DNA of 64,000 nucleotides from Streptomyces fulvoviolaceus (GTDB lineage: Bacteria > Actinomycetota > Actinomycetes > Streptomycetales > Streptomycetaceae). The stretch is from NCBI RefSeq assembly GCF_000718165.1, contig NZ_JOEY01000027.1, positions 89,922-153,921 on the forward strand, given 5' to 3'. The notes under the pieces were generated by a model. It was not told the DNA's origin. It saw only the letters and a program-made list of their open reading frames with translations, and ran no database searches. A program made the position numbers and the translations under genes. Shown here in pieces: positions 1 to 7,560 of this stretch (position 1 is its first letter; every line of letters begins with the position of its first letter).

Positions 1-582
1 CGGGACACCCTGGACGCGCTCCTGACGGAGGTACCGGAGTCGACGTACCAGGCCCTTGTCCCGCGCCCGCACCCCACCGCGGTGGTCGCCCTTGCCGTAC
101 GGCCCTCCCGCGCCGCCAACCTGGAGAAGCTCGCGCGCACGCCCCGGCCCACCCCTGTCGTGGTCCTCGACGACCCGCGCAACCTCGGCAACGCGGGGGC
201 CGTGATCCGCCTGGCCGCCGGCTTCGGGGCGACCGGCGTGGTCACGACCGGGACGCTCGACCCCTGGCATCCCACGGTGGTGCGCGGCGGGGCGGGGCTG
301 CACTTCGCGACCGCCGTGGAGCGGCTGACCGTCGCCGAGCTGCCGCCCGGGCCGGTGTTCGCGCTCGACCCGGAGGGCGACGACATCCGGGGAGTGAAGC
401 TCCCGGACGACGCCGTCCTCGCGTTCGGCTCGGAGCGGAGCGGCCTGTCCGCCGAACTCCGCGCGCGGACCGACCATTTGCTGTCCCTGCCGATGCGTCG
501 GCAGGTCTCCAGCTACAACCTGGCGACGAGTGTGGGGATGACCCTGTACCACTGGAGCATGGGCACTGCAGCGCCCCTTTAG
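1..582 (+). CDS. SpoU/TrmH-family RNA 2'-O-ribose methyltransferase (5' end outside window)
   Basis: The open frame runs from base 1 without a start, so the N-terminus lies upstream; 193 residues are visible. The SPOUT methyltransferase motifs are in order: motif 1 (DDPRNLGNAGAVIR, about residue 57), motif 2 (FGSERSGLS, about 142) and motif 3 (MRRQVSSYNLATSVGM, about 165). These form the trefoil knot that binds S-adenosylmethionine. The family 2'-O-methylates ribose in tRNA or rRNA; the target cannot be read here, because the missing N-terminal part normally decides it. The last codons and the stop lie inside a hairpin belonging to an intergenic repeat (569-590), so the extreme C-terminus may have been altered by that repeat. 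Confidence 0.9.
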   Translation, partial: RDTLDALLTEVPESTYQALVPRPHPTAVVALAVRPSRAANLEKLARTPRPTPVVVLDDPRNLGNAGAVIRLAAGFGATGVVTTGTLDPWHPTVVRGGAGLHFATAVERLTVAELPPGPVFALDPEGDDIRGVKLPDDAVLAFGSERSGLSAELRARTDHLLSLPMRRQVSSYNLATSVGMTLYHWSMGTAAPL

Positions 583-590
583 GGGCGCTG
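569..590 (+). terminator. Hairpin overlapping the methyltransferase stop codon
   Basis: Perfect 9-bp stem CAGCGCCCC/GGGGCGCTG around loop TTTA. The TAG stop (580-582) lies across the loop and first base of the right arm. There is no T tract, so it could end transcription or simply be the terminal hairpin of the repeat unit at 569-655. Confidence 0.55.
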
Positions 591-655
591 GGCTGGATCG
601 ATTTGCGGCTCCGCCGCGTGGGCGCGACCAGCCACAATCGGGCCCGCAGCCGCGC
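569..655 (-). repeat. Streptomyces-type dispersed intergenic repeat, copy 1
   Basis: Read on the minus strand this segment contains GGCTGCGGGCCC, GGCTGGTCGCGC and a terminal GC-rich hairpin. The element at 14255-14303 shares GGCTGCGGGCC followed by GGCTGGTCGCGC. I recognise the pattern from memory as very common between Streptomyces genes; its function is unknown. It fills the space between the methyltransferase and paaN. Confidence 0.6.
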
Positions 656-677
656 AGCGACCCGCACCCCCGAGCTC

Positions 678-2384
678 TTAGGCCTCCCGACGAACCTCAA
701 CAACCCGGAACCGGTTCGCCACGAACGCCCCGTCGCACAGCGCAGCGTTCGCCGCCGGGTTACCCCCCGACCCGTGGAAGTCGGAGAACGCGGCGGTCTG
801 GTTGACGTACACCCCACCGGTGAGGTTCAGCGACAGCTGGGCCGCCTCCTCCAGGCACACCTCCTGCACGGCCTGCTCGACCTCCTCGTCGGTCGTGTAC
901 GCCCCGACGGTCATCGCACCCTTCTCGCGGATCGTCCGGCGCAGCAACTCCACCGCGTCGGATGCCGAGTCCACCGCCACGGCGAAGGAGACGGGCCCGA
1001 AGCACTCGCTCATGTACGCGGCCTCGTCGTCCGCCCCCTCCCAATATTTCCGCGCCCCGTCCAGCTTCACGATCACGGGCGTGCGCACGACCGCGTCCGG
1101 GAACTCCGGGTTGCCGATCTCCCGGGAGGCGAGGGCGACTTCGCCCAGGCCGGCCGCGGCCTCCAGACGCGCCTTCACGTCCGGGTTGACGATCGCGCCG
1201 AGCAGGGCGTTCGCGCGCGCGTCGTCGCCGAGGAGTCCGTCGACCGAGCGGGCGAGGTCGGCGACGACCTCGTCGAAGGTCTTGGGTCCCTCGTCGGTGC
1301 GGATGCCGTCCCGGGGGATGAGCAGGTTCTGTGGGGTGGTGCACATCTGGCCGCTGTACAGGGACAGCGAGAACGCCAGGTTGGAGAGCATCCCCTTGTA
1401 GGTGCCGGCCGACTCCACGAGCACCGTGTTGACGCCGGCCTTCTCCGTGTAGACCTGCGCCTGGCGGGCGTTGGCCTCCAGCCAGTCGCCGAACGCCGTG
1501 GAGCCCGTGTAGTCGATGATCCGGATCTCGGGCCGGGTGGCGAGCGTCTTCGCGATGCCCTCGCCGGGGCGTTCGGCGGCCAGCGCGACCAGGTTCGGGT
1601 CGAAGCCGGCCTGGCTCAGGACCTCCCGCGCGACCTGCACGGTGAGCGCGAGCGGCAGCACCGCGCGCGGGTGGGGCTTCACCAGGACCGCGTTGCCGGT
1701 GGCGAGCGACGCGAACAGACCCGGATAGCCGTTCCACGTCGGGAAGGTGTTGCAGCCGATGACCAGCGCGATCCCGCGCGGGACCGGCGTGAACTGCTTG
1801 GTGAGCGCCAGCGGATCGCGCTTGCCCTGGGGCTTGGTCCACTCCGCCGTGTCGGGGGTGCGGACCTGCTCCACGTACGCGTACGCCACCGCCTCCAGGC
1901 CACGGTCCTGCGCGTGCGGTCCGCCCGCCTGGAACGCCATCATGAACGCCTGGCCGGAGGTGTGCATGACCGCGTGCGCGAACTCGTGCGTCCGGTCGCT
2001 GATCCGCTTGAGGATCTCCAGACAGACCACCGCGCGCGTCTCCGCGCCCGCGTCCCGCCACGCGCGCTGTCCGGCCTTCATGGCGGGCAGCAGCTCGTCG
2101 ATGTCCGCGTGCGGGTACTCGACGCCCAGCTCGATGCCGTACGGCGACACCTCGCCGCCCACGAAGTCGTCCGTGCCGGGCTGGCCGAGGTCGAGGCGGG
2201 TGCCCAGGAGGGCGTCGAAGGCGGCCTTGCCCGCCGCCGCGTCCAGGCTGCCCTGCTCGCCGTAGGCCTTCGGGTGCTCGGGGTGCGGGGACCAGTACGC
2301 GCGGGTGCGGATCGCCTCCAGCGCCTGGTCGAGGGTGGGCCGGTGCTTGGCGATCAGCTCGTGGGCGGTCAGTTCGGCGGCCAT
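678..2384 (-). CDS. paaN: Phenylacetic acid degradation protein PaaN (aldehyde dehydrogenase superfamily)
   Basis: A 568-residue aldehyde-dehydrogenase-fold protein that I recognise as PaaN of actinobacterial phenylacetate catabolism. The N-terminal segment (AAELTAHELIAKHRPTLDQA) is typical of PaaN. A glycine-rich coenzyme-binding region follows, with the candidate catalytic cysteine in SGQMCTTPQN about mid-C-terminal half. The likely role is oxidation of the ring-opened semialdehyde CoA intermediate, here without a fused hydratase domain. GAGGAG lies 10 nt upstream of the ATG. It is transcribed divergently from a 3-hydroxyacyl-CoA dehydrogenase/TetR pair, and a palindromic operator candidate (2528-2544) lies between them, consistent with a small regulated aromatic or fatty-acid catabolic unit. 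No paaABCDE oxygenase genes are in the window. Confidence 0.88.
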   Translation of the reverse strand: MAAELTAHELIAKHRPTLDQALEAIRTRAYWSPHPEHPKAYGEQGSLDAAAGKAAFDALLGTRLDLGQPGTDDFVGGEVSPYGIELGVEYPHADIDELLPAMKAGQRAWRDAGAETRAVVCLEILKRISDRTHEFAHAVMHTSGQAFMMAFQAGGPHAQDRGLEAVAYAYVEQVRTPDTAEWTKPQGKRDPLALTKQFTPVPRGIALVIGCNTFPTWNGYPGLFASLATGNAVLVKPHPRAVLPLALTVQVAREVLSQAGFDPNLVALAAERPGEGIAKTLATRPEIRIIDYTGSTAFGDWLEANARQAQVYTEKAGVNTVLVESAGTYKGMLSNLAFSLSLYSGQMCTTPQNLLIPRDGIRTDEGPKTFDEVVADLARSVDGLLGDDARANALLGAIVNPDVKARLEAAAGLGEVALASREIGNPEFPDAVVRTPVIVKLDGARKYWEGADDEAAYMSECFGPVSFAVAVDSASDAVELLRRTIREKGAMTVGAYTTDEEVEQAVQEVCLEEAAQLSLNLTGGVYVNQTAAFSDFHGSGGNPAANAALCDGAFVANRFRVVEVRREA

Positions 2385-2527
2385 GCGGGACCAACTCCTC
2401 GTCTCAAGAACTCTTCGTCGAGCTCATGACCTGGGCAGAGATAGGGGCAGGAAATCGAGGGGTGCGGCGCGAAGCGCCTCAGGCAGGGTGGTGGCGGGTG
2501 ACGGGTGGGCCAGTGAGAGTTAGAGTA

Positions 2528-2544
2528 ACCGAACGATCGGTCGG
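2528..2544. promoter_or_regulatory. Candidate TetR/PaaR-type operator, site 1
   Basis: ACCGAACGATCGGTCGG is a near-perfect palindrome; the half-sites CCGAACGA and CCGACCGA differ at one position. It fits the core ACCGNNCGNNCGGT that I recall for corynebacterial PaaR. It lies between divergent paaN and the 3-hydroxyacyl-CoA dehydrogenase. A 14/16-identical relative is at 5347-5363, before bkd operon 2. The likely binder is the TetR regulator at 4112-4702. Confidence 0.55.
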
Positions 2545-2565
2545 GACAAGGGGGTCCGGCGCATC

Positions 2566-2574
2566 TGTGGAAAA
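2566..2574 (-). promoter_or_regulatory. DnaA-box-like 9-mer
   Basis: The minus strand reads TTTTCCACA, one base from the Streptomyces DnaA consensus TTGTCCACA. It lies between the operator and the dehydrogenase start. A single box may be chance; it is listed because an inverted pair occurs at 5291-5312. Confidence 0.25.
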
Positions 2575-2597
2575 CCCCGTGCGGGAGGATCGCGCAC

Positions 2598-4115
2598 ATG
2601 ACAGGCATCGACCTCAGCAGCCCCGTGGCCGTCGTCGGCACCGGCACCATGGGCCAGGGCATCGCCCAGGTCGCCCTGGTCGCCGGCCACCCCGTACGGC
2701 TGTACGACGCCGTCCCCGGCCGCGCGCGGGAGGCGGCCGACGCGATCGGCGCCCGCCTGGACCGGCTCGTCGTCAAGGACCGCCTCACCGGCGCCGACCG
2801 GGACGCGGCACGCGCCCGGCTCACTTCCGCCGAGACCCTCGCCGACCTCGCGGACTGCACCCTGGTCGTCGAGGCCGTCCTGGAGCGCCTCGACGCCAAG
2901 CAGGGCCTGTTCCGCGAGCTGGAGGACATCGTCGGCGAGGACTGTCTGCTCGCCACCAACACCTCCTCCCTGTCGGTGACGGCCATCGGCGGCGCCCTGC
3001 GCAACCCCGGCCGCCTGGTGGGGCTGCACTTCTTCAACCCCGCCCCGCTGCTGCCCCTGATCGAGGTCGTCTCCGGGTTCGCCACCGACGTCACGTCGGC
3101 CACGCGCGCGTACGAGACGGCACGCGCCTGGGGCAAGACGCCGGTCGCCTGCGCCGACACCCCCGGCTTCATCGTCAACCGCATCGCGCGGCCCTTCTAC
3201 GCCGAGGCCTTCGCGGTCTACGAGGCCCAGGGCGCCGACCCCGCCACCATCGACGCGATCCTGCGCGAGTCCGGCGGCTTCAAGATGGGCGCCTTCGAAC
3301 TGACCGACCTCATCGGCCAGGACGTCAACGAGTCGGTCACCCACTCCGTGTGGCGGGCCTTCTTCCAGGACGCGCGCTTCACGCCCTCGCTCGCCCAGCA
3401 GCGCCTCGTCGAGGCCGGCCGCCTCGGCCGCAAGACCGGACAGGGCTGGTACGACTACGCCGACGACGCCGATCGCTCCGAGCCGCACACCGCCGAGCCG
3501 GCCCAGCCGCCCGCGTACGTCGTCGCCGAGGGCGACCTGGGCCCCGCCGCCGAGCTGCTCGCCCTGATCCGTGAGGCGGGCATCCAGGTCCGCGACGACG
3601 ACGAGGACCACGGCACCCGTCTGGTGCTGCCCGGCGGCGGCCAACTCGCGCTCGCCGACGGTCAGACCTCGGTCGAGTTCCGGGACGTCGTCTACTTCGA
3701 CCTCGCGCTCGACTACCGCTGGGCCACCCGTATCGCCCTGTCCGCCAGCCAGGACACCACCTCGCAGACCCTCTCCGAGGCCATCGGCCTCTTCCAGGCG
3801 CTCGGCAAGGACGTCAGCGTCATCGGCGACGTCCCCGGCATGATCGTCGCCCGTACGGTCGCCCGGATCGTCGACCTCGCGCACGACGCCGTCGCCAAGG
3901 GCGTGGCCACCGAGGAGGACATCGACACCGCGATGCGCCTGGGGGTCAACTACCCGCTCGGCCCCTTCGAGTGGAGCCGCAGACTCGGCCGCAACTGGGC
4001 CTACGCCCTCCTCGACGACCTGCACCTGCGCGACCCCTCGGGGCGCTATGCACCGTCCCTCGCGCTGTACCGCCACGCGTACGCCACCGACAAGCGGGAG
4101 GGCAGCACCTCATGA
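2598..4115 (+). CDS. 3-hydroxyacyl-CoA dehydrogenase (PaaH/FadB-like, duplicated C-terminal domain)
   Basis: 505 residues. It starts with a Rossmann NAD-binding motif (VAVVGTGTMGQGIAQ, residues 10-24), followed by the 3HCDH N domain with NTSSLSV and GLHFFNP signatures. Two C-terminal dehydrogenase domains follow, around residues 185-285 and 400-495; the first ends in GRKTGQGWYDY. Bacterial PaaH proteins of this length have this layout. It oxidises 3-hydroxyacyl-CoA to 3-oxoacyl-CoA, as in phenylacetate or fatty acid beta-oxidation. GGGAGG lies 9 nt before the ATG. The stop overlaps the start of the TetR gene (ATGA), so the two are translationally coupled and probably co-regulated by the palindrome at 2528-2544. 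Confidence 0.9.
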   Translation: MTGIDLSSPVAVVGTGTMGQGIAQVALVAGHPVRLYDAVPGRAREAADAIGARLDRLVVKDRLTGADRDAARARLTSAETLADLADCTLVVEAVLERLDAKQGLFRELEDIVGEDCLLATNTSSLSVTAIGGALRNPGRLVGLHFFNPAPLLPLIEVVSGFATDVTSATRAYETARAWGKTPVACADTPGFIVNRIARPFYAEAFAVYEAQGADPATIDAILRESGGFKMGAFELTDLIGQDVNESVTHSVWRAFFQDARFTPSLAQQRLVEAGRLGRKTGQGWYDYADDADRSEPHTAEPAQPPAYVVAEGDLGPAAELLALIREAGIQVRDDDEDHGTRLVLPGGGQLALADGQTSVEFRDVVYFDLALDYRWATRIALSASQDTTSQTLSEAIGLFQALGKDVSVIGDVPGMIVARTVARIVDLAHDAVAKGVATEEDIDTAMRLGVNYPLGPFEWSRRLGRNWAYALLDDLHLRDPSGRYAPSLALYRHAYATDKREGSTS

Positions 4116-4702
4116 CCACCGCCAAGCGCGACACGTACACGCCGGAGACCCTGCTGTCCGTCGCCGTCCAGGTCTTCAACGAGCGCGGCTACGACGGCAC
4201 CTCCATGGAGCACCTGTCCAAGGCGGCCGGCATCTCCAAGTCGTCGATCTACCACCACGTGTCCGGCAAGGAGGAGCTGCTGCGCCGCGCCGTGAGCCGG
4301 GCGCTCGACGGGCTCTTCGGGATCCTCGACGAGGAGCACGCGTGCGTGGGGAGTGCGTCCGAGTGCCTGGAACACGTCGTCCGGCGCATGGTCGAGGTGC
4401 TGATCACCGAACTGCCGTACGTGACGCTGCTGCTGCGCGTGCGCGGCAACACCGGCACCGAGCGATGGGCCCTGGAGCGGCGCCGCGACTTCGACCATCA
4501 GGTCGCCGAGCTGCTGAAGGCGGCGGCCGCCGACGGGGACGTGCGCGGCGACGTGGAGGTCCGGCTCGCGACCCGGCTGGTCTTCGGGATGATCAACTCC
4601 ATCGTGGAGTGGTACCGCCCGGACGGGCGCGGCATGAACGAACGCGAAGTGGCGGACGCGGTCGTGCGGTTGGTGTTCTCGGGGCTCCGCAAGGAGGCTT
4701 GA
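4112..4702 (+). CDS. TetR/AcrR-family transcriptional regulator
   Basis: 196 residues starting at the ATG that overlaps the previous stop. The N-terminal helix-turn-helix spans about residues 10-60 (SVAVQVFNERGYDGTSMEHL, then AGISKSSIYHHV). The C-terminal ligand-binding domain is all-helical. Its coupling to a 3-hydroxyacyl-CoA dehydrogenase and proximity to paaN suggest an acyl-CoA-responsive repressor of the PaaR kind; this is inference from context. The candidate operator occurs before its own operon and again before the downstream bkd operon, so the regulon may include branched-chain 2-oxo acid oxidation. Confidence 0.9.
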   Translation: MTTAKRDTYTPETLLSVAVQVFNERGYDGTSMEHLSKAAGISKSSIYHHVSGKEELLRRAVSRALDGLFGILDEEHACVGSASECLEHVVRRMVEVLITELPYVTLLLRVRGNTGTERWALERRRDFDHQVAELLKAAAADGDVRGDVEVRLATRLVFGMINSIVEWYRPDGRGMNEREVADAVVRLVFSGLRKEA

Positions 4703-4744
4703 GAGGGCGGCCTGAGGGGTCGGCTGGAGAGGCTCCAGGCGAGT

Positions 4745-5245
4745 TCAGCCCTGCGGCTCCAGGTCCTCCTCCTCGAACACCAGCAACGTGCGTGTGCTGA
4801 GCACCTCGGGGATCGCCTGGAGGCGGGTGAGGACCAGTTCGCGCAGCGCCTTGTTGTCGGGTGTGTGCACCAGGAGCAGGACGTCGAAGTCGCCGCCCAC
4901 CAGGGCGATGTGGGACGCGCCGGGCAGCTGTCGGAGCTGCTCGCGGACCGTGCGCCAGGAGTTCTGGACGATCTTCAGGGTGATGTAGGCCGAGGTGCCC
5001 TGGCCTGCGCGTTCGTGGTTGACGCGGGCGCCGAAACCCCGGATGACGCCGTCCTCGATGAGGCGGTTGATACGCGCGTAGGCGTTGGCGCGCGAGACAT
5101 GCACCCGTTCGGCGACGGACCTTATCGACGCGCGGCCGTCCGTCTGGAGCATCTGCAGGATGTCCTGATCGATGGCGTCGAGCGGACGGGGGGAGGGCAC
5201 GGGCCCGCTGCCGTCCGGACTCTCGGCCATTTGTTCAGGTGCCAT
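4745..5245 (-). CDS. bkdR: Lrp/AsnC-family regulator, probable BkdR
   Basis: 166 residues from the ATG at 5245, chosen because GGGAGG lies 9 nt upstream; an upstream ATG at 5266 has no ribosome-binding site. The AsnC-type winged HTH covers about residues 22-75 (DQDILQMLQTDGRASIRSVA, RANAYARINRL). A RAM ligand-sensing domain fills the rest. Lrp-family activators next to bkd genes respond to branched-chain amino acids in Pseudomonas and regulate bkd in Streptomyces. The gene diverges from bkd operon 2 across 174 bp containing an inverted repeat (5284-5319). Assignment as BkdR rests on family and position. Confidence 0.85.
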   Translation of the reverse strand: MAPEQMAESPDGSGPVPSPRPLDAIDQDILQMLQTDGRASIRSVAERVHVSRANAYARINRLIEDGVIRGFGARVNHERAGQGTSAYITLKIVQNSWRTVREQLRQLPGASHIALVGGDFDVLLLVHTPDNKALRELVLTRLQAIPEVLSTRTLLVFEEEDLEPQG

Positions 5246-5283
5246 GTCCCCCCGCCTCCCTACCATGGACGTACTGCGTCCAT

Positions 5284-5319
5284 CTCAGGTTGTGGAGAAC
5301 CGTTTGTCCACAGCCTGAG
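5284..5319. promoter_or_regulatory. Inverted repeat containing two opposed DnaA-box-like 9-mers
   Basis: Arms CTCAGGTTGTGGA (5284-5296) and TCCACAGCCTGAG (5307-5319) match with one T:G wobble around a 10-nt spacer. Within it, 5304-5312 is TTGTCCACA, the exact Streptomyces DnaA box, and 5291-5299 read on the minus strand is TTCTCCACA. It could be an Lrp/BkdR operator, a DnaA-binding pair, or both. Confidence 0.45.
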
Positions 5320-5346
5320 GGGGCCTGTAGCCAAAATGTGCCGACG

Positions 5347-5363
5347 ACCGAACAATCGGTAGG
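5347..5363. promoter_or_regulatory. Candidate TetR/PaaR-type operator, site 2
   Basis: ACCGAACAATCGGTAGG matches site 1 (2528-2544) at 14 of the 16 core bases. It is 57 bp before the bkdA start, where a repressor would block the bkd operon 2 promoter. Confidence 0.45.
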
Positions 5364-5419
5364 TGAGGCGCCTCACATCCGTGACGCGTCCGGAGCCGCT
5401 CCCACGAGGAGGTGCCGTC

Positions 5420-6559
5420 ATGACGGTCATGGAGCAGCGGGGCGCATATCGGCCATCACCGCCGCCCGCCTGGCAGCCCCGCACGGACCCCGCGCCGCTG
5501 CTGCCCGACGCGGAGCCCTACCGCGTGCTCGGCACGGAGGCGGCCGCCCAGGCCGACCCGGCCCTGCTGCGCCGCCTGTACGCCGAGCTGGTGCGCGGCC
5601 GCCGCTACAACGCGCAGGCCACCGCCCTCACCAAGCAGGGCCGCCTCGCCGTCTACCCCTCCAGCACCGGCCAGGAGGCCTGCGAGGTCGCCGCCGCGCT
5701 CGCCCTGGAGGACCGCGACTGGCTCTTCCCCAGCTACCGCGACACCCTCGCCGCCGTCGCCCGTGGCCTGGACCCCGTGCAGGCGCTGACCCTCCTGCGC
5801 GGCGACTGGCACACCGGCTACGACCCGCGCGAGCACCGCGTCGCCCCCCTGTGCACCCCGCTCGCCACCCAGCTCCCGCACGCCGTCGGCCTCGCGCACG
5901 CCGCCCGCCTCAAGGGCGACGACGTGGTCGCGCTCGCCATGGTCGGCGACGGCGGCACCAGCGAGGGCGACTTCCACGAGGCGCTGAACTTCGCCGCCGT
6001 CTGGCAGGCCCCGGTCGTCTTCCTCGTCCAGAACAACGGCTTCGCGATCTCCGTCCCGCTCGCCAAGCAGACCGCGGCCCCGTCGCTGGCCCACAAGGCC
6101 GTCGGCTACGGCATGCCCGGCCGCCTGGTCGACGGCAACGACGCGGCCGCCGTGCACGAGGTCCTCTCCGGCGCAGTACGGCACGCGCGCGAGGGCGGCG
6201 GCCCCACGCTGATCGAGGCCGTCACGTACCGCGTCGAGGCCCACACCAACGCCGACGACGCGACCCGCTACCGCGGCGACGCCGAGGTCGAGACCTGGCG
6301 CGGGCACGACCCGATCGCCCTCCTGGAGCACGAGCTGACCGAGCGCGGCCTGCTCGACGAGGCCGGCATACAGGCCGCGCGGGACGCCGCCGAGACCATG
6401 GCCGCCGACCTGCGCGAGCGCATGAACCAGGACCCGGTGCTCGACCCCATGGACCTGTTCGCCCACGTGTACGCCGATCCCACCCCGCAACTGCGCGAAC
6501 AGCAGGACCTGTTGCGGGCCGAGCTGGCGGCCGGGCACGAGGAAGGCGCGCAGCGATGA
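5420..6559 (+). CDS. bkdA: Branched-chain 2-oxo acid dehydrogenase E1 alpha subunit (operon 2)
   Basis: 379 residues. The start is fixed by GAGGAGG (5406-5412) 7 nt upstream of ATG 5420. The thiamine-diphosphate motif begins at GDGGTSEGDFHE and ends in VFLVQNN, about 30 residues later. With E1 beta it decarboxylates 2-oxoisovalerate, 2-oxoisocaproate and 2-oxo-3-methylvalerate and transfers the acyl group to E2 lipoyl groups. In streptomycetes the resulting short branched acyl-CoAs prime fatty acid and polyketide synthesis. The first gene of a tight three-gene operon, it is paralogous to 21277-22461. The N-terminal 40 residues, rich in proline, are a variable extension. Confidence 0.93.
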   Translation: MTVMEQRGAYRPSPPPAWQPRTDPAPLLPDAEPYRVLGTEAAAQADPALLRRLYAELVRGRRYNAQATALTKQGRLAVYPSSTGQEACEVAAALALEDRDWLFPSYRDTLAAVARGLDPVQALTLLRGDWHTGYDPREHRVAPLCTPLATQLPHAVGLAHAARLKGDDVVALAMVGDGGTSEGDFHEALNFAAVWQAPVVFLVQNNGFAISVPLAKQTAAPSLAHKAVGYGMPGRLVDGNDAAAVHEVLSGAVRHAREGGGPTLIEAVTYRVEAHTNADDATRYRGDAEVETWRGHDPIALLEHELTERGLLDEAGIQAARDAAETMAADLRERMNQDPVLDPMDLFAHVYADPTPQLREQQDLLRAELAAGHEEGAQR

Positions 6560-7560
6560 CCACCGTCGCCCTCAAGCCGGCCACCATGGCGCAGGCCCTC
6601 ACGCGCGCGATGCGCGACGCCATGGCGGAAGACCCCACCGTGCACGTCATGGGCGAGGACGTCGGCACCCTCGGCGGCGTCTTCCGGATCACCGACGGGC
6701 TCGCCAAGGAGTTCGGCGAGGACCGCTGCACCGACACCCCGCTCGCCGAGGCCGGCATCCTCGGCACGGCCGTCGGCATGGCGATGTACGGCCTGCGCCC
6801 GGTCGTGGAGATGCAGTTCGACGCCTTCGCCTACCCGGCGTTCGAGCAACTGATCAGCCACGTCTCGCGGATGCGCAACCGCACGCACGGCGCGATGTCC
6901 CTCCCCCTGACCATCCGCGTCCCCTACGGCGGCGGCATCGGCGGCGTCGAGCACCACAGCGACTCCTCCGAGGCCTACTACATGGCGACCCCGGGGCTCC
7001 ACGTCGTCACACCCGCCACCGTCGCCGACGCCTACGGCCTGCTGCGCGCCGCCATCGCCTCCGACGACCCGGTCGTCTTCCTGGAGCCCAAGCGCCTGTA
7101 CTGGTCGAAGGACTCCTGGAACCCGGACGATCCGCGGACCGTTGAACCGATAGGCCGCGCGGTGGTGCGGCGCTCGGGCCGGAGCGCCACACTCATCACG
7201 TACGGGCCGTCCGTACCCGTCTGCCTCGAAGCCGCCGAGGCGGCCCGGGACGAGGGGTGGGACCTCGAAGTCGTCGACCTGCGCTCCCTGGTGCCGTTCG
7301 ACGACGAGACGGTCTCCGCCTCGGTACGGCGGACCGGGCGGGCGGTCGTCGTACACGAGTCGGGCGGGTTCGGCGGCCCGGGCGGGGAGATCGCGGCCCG
7401 TGTCACGGAGCGCTGCTTCCACCACCTGGAGGCGCCGGTGCTGCGCGTGGCGGGGTTCGACATCCCCTACCCGCCGCCGATGCTGGAGCGTCACCACCTG
7501 CCCGGCGTGGACCGGATCCTGGACGCCGTGGGGCGTCTGCAGTGGGAGGCCGAGGGCTGA
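6556..7560 (+). CDS. bkdB: Branched-chain 2-oxo acid dehydrogenase E1 beta subunit (operon 2)
   Basis: 334 residues starting at the ATG that overlaps the E1 alpha stop by 4 bp. It is a transketolase pyrimidine-binding domain (MGEDVGTLGGVFRITDGL near residue 30; IRVPYGGGIGGVEHHS near 120) followed by a transketolase C-terminal domain (residues about 200-330). It pairs with BkdA as an alpha2beta2 E1 tetramer. It is clearly paralogous to the product of 22464-23459, with the same motifs in register. Start choice follows translational coupling; the frame stays open far upstream, but that is only the GC-rich shadow of bkdA. Confidence 0.93.
   Translation: MTTVALKPATMAQALTRAMRDAMAEDPTVHVMGEDVGTLGGVFRITDGLAKEFGEDRCTDTPLAEAGILGTAVGMAMYGLRPVVEMQFDAFAYPAFEQLISHVSRMRNRTHGAMSLPLTIRVPYGGGIGGVEHHSDSSEAYYMATPGLHVVTPATVADAYGLLRAAIASDDPVVFLEPKRLYWSKDSWNPDDPRTVEPIGRAVVRRSGRSATLITYGPSVPVCLEAAEAARDEGWDLEVVDLRSLVPFDDETVSASVRRTGRAVVVHESGGFGGPGGEIAARVTERCFHHLEAPVLRVAGFDIPYPPPMLERHHLPGVDRILDAVGRLQWEAEG

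Noticed and set aside
603..2429. 608-codon frame opposite paaN
   Set aside because: Arg/Gly/Val-rich shadow translation without motifs; paaN on the other strand is clearly recognisable.
5239..7560. Apparent 773-residue protein ending in the E1 beta subunit
   Set aside because: The first about 440 residues are Pro/Arg-rich shadow of E1 alpha; the real start is the ATG at 6556 overlapping the E1 alpha stop.
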